Positions 5,429-9,728 of a stretch of 9,728 nt of DNA are shown here, one piece after another; within the stretch, counting starts at the first letter, position 1; each line of letters begins with the position of its first letter. Below the pieces are notes generated by a model, which did not search any database, was not told the DNA's origin, and saw only the letters and a program-made list of their open reading frames with translations. Position numbers and translations under genes: made by a program. Source of the stretch: Candidatus Gastranaerophilales bacterium HUM_12 (GTDB taxonomy: Bacteria > Cyanobacteriota > Vampirovibrionia > Gastranaerophilales > Gastranaerophilaceae); NCBI GenBank assembly GCA_002102825.1, contig DABJ01000047.1, forward strand, positions 1 through 9,728. Direction: 5' to 3'.

Positions 5429-8400
5429 GTATCACTGTAGTACTTTCGTCATTTCCTATGCTATGAGGGGCTTTGAGCACTCTTAGAGTTTGGTTAACAG
5501 TTTGTAACACAATGTTATCTATTTGAGCAGAACCACTTGATAAAAGAATTTTGGAATCTTTAAATGTCCCGTCTTTATCAAATAAGATACTAACTCTAAC
5601 TTGATCAGAATAAGCATAATCCGTTGCAAGCAACAAATCACTTGTCAATGACAATTTCAAACTCTTACCTGCAGATTGAAAATATTGCCTGAAATTAGCA
5701 TTATATGAAACGTAATCAGGAACTTCCCAAGATACTTTACGAACGTCAATATATGAAGTTGCAGGAATTGAATTTTTAGATTGAGTCGGAGTTTGTGCAA
5801 CAGTTTTCGGAAGTGCTGCTTGTTGTTGCTTTTTAACAGGTGTTGCAATCGGATTTGTATTATCCATATTTACAACATTACTTTGGTCGACATTTAGAGT
5901 ATTAGCTTCGCTCACTCCATTATCAGAACTTGTTGGAACAGCATCATCTGTAATTGGTTCCGGAGCTTCATCACTTGGTTTCTTAACCATTTTTGAAATA
6001 GAGAAGCCAATTATACCTACAATAATAATTAAAATTAAAACTCCAACAATACCTAATCCCATGCCTAAACCGACTTTGCCACCTTGCTGGTTTCCACGAG
6101 TTAATCTTCCCGGATTTTGCAACATTGTAGAATTTTCAGAATTTTCATCATACAAATCTTCTAACTGAGCAGGACCCTCCGGTTGTAATTGGATTTCAGG
6201 ATTGTTGATATCAATTTCAATTTCACGAGGAGCAAAATCCATATCAGAAATTACAGTTGAATTTTCTACAACATTGAAGCTTTTTTCTTCCGATTGCGGT
6301 TCTTGAATAAACTCTTCATCTGATAGCTCCTCGATAGGTGTCAAACTTTCAACATCTTCTTGTTGAGGAGTTTCACTAATAATTTCATCATCATTTTGCT
6401 GAATAGGTTCAACATCTTGCAAATCATCATAATTTGGTTCTTCAAGCCAATCTTGATTTTGAGCATTATTTTCTTCCGTATTTTCAACTTCTTCAATTGT
6501 TTGAAGTTCTTCATCTATAGGAGTTTCCAGTGCCGGAAAATCTTCTTGAATTTCATTGATATCATCTTTGATTGGAGTTTCTTCAACAGGAGAACTTTCC
6601 TCTAGCTCATTTAAAACAGAATCTAAATCTGTAACATCTGAATTCTCTTCTGTTTGAGACTCAGGTTCAGAAATCATATCTTCTGTCTGTTCTGTCTGTT
6701 GAACAGCCGCCTCTGTTGTATCTTCAAAATTGAAATCATCGTCTAATGTTAAAGTTTCGTCTTCATTAGGAGAAACTTCATCAATTGTCAAATCTTCAAC
6801 ATCTGAAGTAATATTTTCTTCAATAATAGGTTCACCGGCAGGTTCTTCTTCAACAGAATTTTCAACTGGAGTCAAATTCTCTTCTAACGTAGGTTCAACA
6901 GAAGCAATATCATTGTCCAATGTCAAATTATCATCAAGAGTTAAGTCATCACCCACATCTAAATCAGGCAAAGAACTATCATCTAATGTCGGTTCTTCTA
7001 ACGGTTCGACATTTTCAATATCTCCATCTTTTTTATTTTCATCTTCATTTGGAGTTGAATTTTCTTGCGATTGACTATCGGAATCATCAGACATTAAATC
7101 GTCTGCAAAATCATCGTCCAATGTTAATTCATTTTCAGCAGAGGTTGAAAGGTTATTCCCATCAGCCGAAACATCATTATTATCAATAACAAAATTTCCG
7201 GTATTCATATTGAAATCAATCAAATTTTCTTCGTGTGGTTTCTCATTTGAAAAATTGATGTCTAAATTATCAATAGAAGATGTTCCATCATCATTGATTG
7301 TGAAACTTGTCAAATCAGGCAAGTCCATACCTTTATCCTCTTCACACTCACTCAATTTTTCTTCCAAATTTTGAACAGGTTTTGTTGGAGATTCAACTTG
7401 TGACAAGTTATTCAAATCAACAATTCCCTCGGTATTTTCTTCAACATGATCTAATTCAACAGAATCCATTTGACCGAGATCAATAACCTCCTGTTCTATA
7501 TTTTCGTTATAACCTTTTGGTGTTGTATTAACTTTTTGAAGAGAATCTAACTCTGTTGGAGAATCAAATTGTCCGGACTGTTCAGCCTCAATGTTTGCTT
7601 CCATTTTTGCAGTAGATAAATCGTAAGCCGCAATATTTTCCGGAACATCTGCAGTATTTGTTTTGTTTTTAGCATAATCAATTCTATCTAAATGTTGTTG
7701 TTGGTTTTCAAGATTTTTGTTAATCAAATCTTTCACAATATCACCGGAAATTCCAGCCAATTTAATTGCATCTTTTGATGCCGCCATTACATTTGAAGCA
7801 GTTTCAACAGTGGAAGCAGTTTGAGAAGCTGCGGCAATTGTACCTGCCGTTGTAGTAGCTTCGACAGTTTTTTCCATTGTCTTTTTAACAGCAGAACTAA
7901 TAGCATCTTCTAAAGTATTTTCGCTTTTTTCTTCTGTTTTTGGCTCTTCATCTTTTGGTTTTGTCGGTTCATCATCTTCTTCTAAACTCAACAAATAATC
8001 ACTTGCGTCAAGTTCCGGAGTTGACTCTACTTTAGGTAATTCTTTTTCTTCCGGCTCAAGCGGTTGAACTCCAACATCTTCAACATCGTTTTCAACAGTT
8101 TCTGGTTTAGTTTCTTCAACAGGCTCTTCTTGTTCAACTGTTGACTCTTCATCATCTTCCATATTGAAGAATGATTCATCTAAAATCATATCTTCTGTAT
8201 CATTTGTTGGTAATTCAATTTCGTCATTAGAAATTTCTTCTTCTATTTGAGGTTCTTCTTTTTGGACTTCTTCTTGTTCGGAATCTTCTTCAACAGGTTC
8301 AACTGTTTCTTCTTCGGCTGTTTCGCCTGTAGTGTCTTCAATAACTTCTTTTGTTTCATCTTCAATTGGAGTTTCTTCAGAAGTTTCAAGCATTTCTTCT

Positions 8401-9161
8401 CCACTATTGTTCTCGTCTTCAGAATTCACAACATCTGCTTCAATAACATTATCAATCACTTGTGGTTCCATACTTGAACCCACACTGTATGACAGTGTTT
8501 CAAAATTATCAAATTCTAAAACACTATCTCTCAATTCATCACTATGCAAAAGCAAATTCAACAACTCTTTTTGCTCTTCATCGGTAATATTGTGATCCGC
8601 CATTGAAATTGATAACTCTCGACCTCTCAACATATCGTCTTGAGAAATACTACGAGAGGTCATGCCTGCAAAATCTTTTACAAATTTTGTAAATGTTTGA
8701 GGAGTAGATAATTTTTCTTTTTCAATAAAATAATATTCACTATTTTGATTTTTCTTATTGATAAGTTTTGGAGCAAAATAGCCTAAAAATTCGACATAAG
8801 TAAAATCTTTAGATAATTTTAAAACAGCATAAATATCCGGAACAAGATTTAATTCAAAATGGCTTTTTGGAATAAATATTTGATTTTCATCAAAAATAAC
8901 TCGGACATCAATATGAATATTAGGGAGTTGAATATCTGAGATGTCAATCTTTTCCAAGATTTTAGAAATTGAGTGTAAATTATGAATATCATTTACATTA
9001 ACACCCTCAGATGATAAATATTTCGTAATAAGTTCTGCCCCCAAAGCATTGATATATGCTCTGTTTTTAATACTTCCTGTTACAAAACTTTTAGACATAA
9101 ATTCCGCTTCTGTCTTATTTTCCTGTTCTATATATATTAATGTTTCTTGTTTTCCTGCCAT
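5412..9161 (-). CDS. Single-pass membrane protein: DUF1822-like domain, acidic linker, TonB-C-like domain
   Basis: A 1249-residue protein, first gene of the operon. (1) Residues ~5-150 resemble the cyanobacterial DUF1822 family: AYINALGAELITKYL near 35-49, DISDIQLPNIHIDVRVIF near 73-90, VPDIYAVLKL and FLGYFAPKLI near 107-134. (2) Residues ~230-1010 are a Glu/Asp-rich, probably disordered linker, broken by an Ala/Ser/Thr-rich helical island at ~417-501. (3) One membrane helix at ~1030-1055 (Gly/Ile/Leu/Val-rich, followed by KMVKK). (4) A Pro/Thr/Gln/Asn-rich spacer of ~80 residues. (5) A C-terminal domain (~1140-1249) patterned like TonB-C: VRVSILFDKDGTFKDSKILLSSG, then a helix, then TTVILKIYF. 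With no signal peptide, the N-terminus is expected in the cytoplasm and the C-terminus in the periplasm, as in TonB and FecR. The role is inferred: sensor or anti-sigma-like partner of the sigma factor encoded next. The start at 9161 is set by AGGAGG; an ATG at 9218 lacks one. Domain calls are by eye. Confidence 0.7.
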   Translation of the reverse strand: MAGKQETLIYIEQENKTEAEFMSKSFVTGSIKNRAYINALGAELITKYLSSEGVNVNDIHNLHSISKILEKIDISDIQLPNIHIDVRVIFDENQIFIPKSHFELNLVPDIYAVLKLSKDFTYVEFLGYFAPKLINKKNQNSEYYFIEKEKLSTPQTFTKFVKDFAGMTSRSISQDDMLRGRELSISMADHNITDEEQKELLNLLLHSDELRDSVLEFDNFETLSYSVGSSMEPQVIDNVIEADVVNSEDENNSGEEMLETSEETPIEDETKEVIEDTTGETAEEETVEPVEEDSEQEEVQKEEPQIEEEISNDEIELPTNDTEDMILDESFFNMEDDEESTVEQEEPVEETKPETVENDVEDVGVQPLEPEEKELPKVESTPELDASDYLLSLEEDDEPTKPKDEEPKTEEKSENTLEDAISSAVKKTMEKTVEATTTAGTIAAASQTASTVETASNVMAASKDAIKLAGISGDIVKDLINKNLENQQQHLDRIDYAKNKTNTADVPENIAAYDLSTAKMEANIEAEQSGQFDSPTELDSLQKVNTTPKGYNENIEQEVIDLGQMDSVELDHVEENTEGIVDLNNLSQVESPTKPVQNLEEKLSECEEDKGMDLPDLTSFTINDDGTSSIDNLDINFSNEKPHEENLIDFNMNTGNFVIDNNDVSADGNNLSTSAENELTLDDDFADDLMSDDSDSQSQENSTPNEDENKKDGDIENVEPLEEPTLDDSSLPDLDVGDDLTLDDNLTLDNDIASVEPTLEENLTPVENSVEEEPAGEPIIEENITSDVEDLTIDEVSPNEDETLTLDDDFNFEDTTEAAVQQTEQTEDMISEPESQTEENSDVTDLDSVLNELEESSPVEETPIKDDINEIQEDFPALETPIDEELQTIEEVENTEENNAQNQDWLEEPNYDDLQDVEPIQQNDDEIISETPQQEDVESLTPIEELSDEEFIQEPQSEEKSFNVVENSTVISDMDFAPREIEIDINNPEIQLQPEGPAQLEDLYDENSENSTMLQNPGRLTRGNQQGGKVGLGMGLGIVGVLILIIIVGIIGFSISKMVKKPSDEAPEPITDDAVPTSSDNGVSEANTLNVDQSNVVNMDNTNPIATPVKKQQQAALPKTVAQTPTQSKNSIPATSYIDVRKVSWEVPDYVSYNANFRQYFQSAGKSLKLSLTSDLLLATDYAYSDQVRVSILFDKDGTFKDSKILLSSGSAQIDNIVLQTVNQTLRVLKAPHSIGNDESTTVILKIYF
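6738..7127 (-). repeat. Degenerate (L/P)TL(D/E)(D/E/N) repeats in the acidic linker
   Basis: Within the linker of the membrane protein a five-residue motif recurs: LTLDD at residues 679-683, PTLDD 724-728, LTLDD 740-744, LTLDN 746-750, PTLEE 757-761 and LTLDD 804-808. Spacing is irregular, so these look like short linear motifs, not a tandem domain. A second theme, (E/L)ETPI followed by acidic residues, appears near 263, 861 and 879. The repeated motif may be a docking site or drift of low-complexity DNA. Confidence 0.6.
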
Positions 9162-9171
9162 TTTTAATTCT

Positions 9172-9179
9172 CTCCTCCT
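9172..9179 (-). promoter_or_regulatory. Ribosome-binding site selecting ATG 9161
   Basis: AGGAGGAG on the minus strand, within a longer AGGAGGAGAG purine run, lies about ten bases before ATG 9161. The upstream in-frame ATG at 9218 has only AT-rich sequence before it, and the residues it would add (with two Cys and an Arg run) do not look like part of the domain. Confidence 0.8.
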
Positions 9180-9201
9180 ACATAGGTATAGATGACACGA
9201 G

Positions 9202-9230
9202 AATTTAAAATATTCCAAAAATATTGTAAA
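9202..9230 (-). promoter_or_regulatory. Candidate promoter of the operon
   Basis: On the minus strand TTTACA (9230-9225) is a 5-of-6 -35 match, followed after exactly 17 bases by TAAATT (9207-9202), a 4-of-6 -10. Transcription would start near 9195, giving a leader of about 34 bases with the AGGAGG site. The -35 touches the shared upstream motif at 9232-9245. Confidence 0.4.
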
Positions 9231-9231
9231 T

Positions 9232-9245
9232 TTTTGTAACGAATA
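9232..9245 (-). promoter_or_regulatory. Shared upstream motif, copy 2 (TTTTGTAACGAATA on +)
   Basis: It matches the copy at 1628-1641 in 13 of 14 positions and lies one base upstream of the predicted operon -35. TTTTGT (9232-9237) and ACAAAA (9249-9254) form an inverted repeat around it, enclosing the palindrome GAATATTC (9241-9248). A second TTGTAA lies ten bases earlier (9224-9229), one helical turn away. This is the most regulator-like stretch in the divergent gap between 9162 and 9333. Confidence 0.35.
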
Positions 9246-9320
9246 TTCACAAAACCCTAATATTAAGTCAAAATTAACATATAAAGTGTTTTATTAAGAG
9301 AGTGTAGGTAAGTATTTATA

Positions 9321-9326
9321 AGGAGG
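9321..9326 (+). promoter_or_regulatory. Strong ribosome-binding site of the small hydrophobic protein gene
   Basis: A perfect AGGAGG lies seven bases before ATG 9334. A second ATG follows at 9337, so the protein may begin one residue later. A TATAAA at 9280-9285 is a possible -10 box, but no convincing -35 accompanies it. Confidence 0.75.
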
Positions 9327-9333
9327 TTTTCTC

Positions 9334-9693
9334 ATGATGATCAATGCAATCTCAGGTGTTAGATTTCGTGGTGCGGAACAAGCTGCAACAATTAATCCGT
9401 TAGAAAGACCAGGCAAATATGCAAAACCAGAAACTCCACCGGAAGCACCGACAGAGAAAAAATCAGGAAGCGGAGGTAAAACTTTAGCTAAAACTGTTGT
9501 AGGCTTAGCAGTAATCGCAGGAGCATTAGTTGCATTGCCAAAAGCATTACCAAATATTATTAAAGCCTTACCAACTGAAGAATTAGCAAATGCAGGCATT
9601 ATGGATAAAGCGGCTCACTACTTGGCAAAAGCAGGTGAATTCATCGGTAAATATACTTACGAACCAATCAAAAATTTAATCGCTAAAAACTAA
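9334..9693 (+). CDS. Small hydrophobic protein with lineage-type N-terminus, function unknown
   Basis: A 119-residue protein I cannot assign to a named family. The N-terminus MMINAISGVRFRG has the 'IN...V.F.G' pattern that I associate with many small proteins of gut Melainabacteria/Gastranaerophilales. A Pro/Glu-rich stretch (about 22-40) and a Lys/Gly-rich turn follow, then one hydrophobic segment (about 50-67, TVVGLAVIAGALVALP) and a helical, Ala/Lys-rich tail ending IKNLIAKN. No cleavable signal peptide is obvious, so the hydrophobic stretch could be a membrane helix or an amphipathic peptide. The strong ribosome-binding site and many GCA, AAA and GAA codons suggest good expression. It is divergent from the sigma-factor operon and shares a 172-base intergenic region with it. 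The 35 bases after the stop hold nothing recognisable before the window ends. It is probably a real gene; its role is unknown. Confidence 0.75.
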   Translation: MMINAISGVRFRGAEQAATINPLERPGKYAKPETPPEAPTEKKSGSGGKTLAKTVVGLAVIAGALVALPKALPNIIKALPTEELANAGIMDKAAHYLAKAGEFIGKYTYEPIKNLIAKN

Positions 9694-9728
9694 TTAAATA
9701 AAAAGAGAAAACCATTAAATATACAAAA

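Noticed and set aside
6730..7074. Ser/Val-rich + strand open frame of 114 codons
   Set aside because: It is the antisense of the acidic linker: GAA/GAT-rich sense codons give TTC/ATC-rich, stop-poor complements. No ribosome-binding site. Similar frames at 8247-8477, 8332-8595, 6360-6605 and 6920-7189 are rejected for the same reason.
7690..7910. Ala/Ser/Thr-rich island in the linker as a second membrane segment
   Set aside because: It contains regularly spaced Lys, Glu, Asp and Gln, so it is better read as an amphipathic helix region than a transmembrane helix.
7900..8420. TCTTC-rich repetitive + strand sequence as a possible simple repeat or CRISPR-like array
   Set aside because: There is no fixed repeat unit or spacer pattern. 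The bias is the complement of Glu/Asp codons in the acidic linker.
9159..9218. ATG 9218 as the start of the membrane protein
   Set aside because: There is no ribosome-binding site before it, and it would lie upstream of the predicted transcription start near 9195. ATG 9161 has a strong AGGAGG-type site.
9294..9599. Minus-strand open frame of 101 codons opposite the small hydrophobic protein
   Set aside because: The + strand gene has a perfect AGGAGG and a sensible protein; the minus frame is Pro/Ala-rich with no ribosome-binding site and would also run through the leader of the + gene.

Overview
The window is AT-rich (roughly two-thirds A+T by eye) and bacterial. Three features point to a non-photosynthetic relative of Cyanobacteria, most likely a gut Gastranaerophilales/Melainabacteria genome. 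First, a large membrane protein has an N-terminal domain that reads like the cyanobacterial DUF1822 family. Second, a small protein starts with an 'M-x-I-N-x(4-5)-V-x-F-x-G'-type N-terminus, which I associate with that lineage. Third, the base composition fits. The assignment is inference from sequence reading, not from a search.

Layout. Positions 1-210 are an upstream region with no gene I can name. It holds a candidate promoter and a perfect 7-3-7 inverted repeat ahead of a small two-zinc-finger protein (211-726, +). That gene converges on an HExxH metallopeptidase-like gene (772-1587, -), with a hairpin between the two stops. A 235-base gap (1588-1822) contains a GC-rich hairpin with a nine-T run, best oriented for the + strand.

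The rest of the window is one probable minus-strand operon, read from 9161 down to 1823. It has three tightly packed genes: (i) a 1249-residue single-pass membrane protein with a DUF1822-like cytoplasmic domain, a very long acidic linker, one membrane helix and a TonB-C-like C-terminal domain; (ii) a sigma-70/ECF-like sigma factor; (iii) a 992-residue STAND-type ATPase with three N-terminal zinc ribbons and a helical, TPR-like C-terminal half. A divergent small hydrophobic protein (9334-9693, +) lies upstream.

The operon is the main discovery candidate. Its composition suggests a trans-envelope signalling unit: a membrane sensor/regulator spans from the periplasm to a partner sigma factor, and a zinc-ribbon STAND ATPase acts as a further switch or scaffold. 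No part of this mechanism is proven by the sequence. A strong extended -10 promoter between genes (i) and (ii) may allow the sigma factor and ATPase to be made without the membrane protein. A shared TTTTGTAAC-type motif lies just upstream of the predicted promoters of both the operon and the metallopeptidase gene, hinting at common control. No mobile elements, CRISPR arrays, tRNA or rRNA genes were seen.
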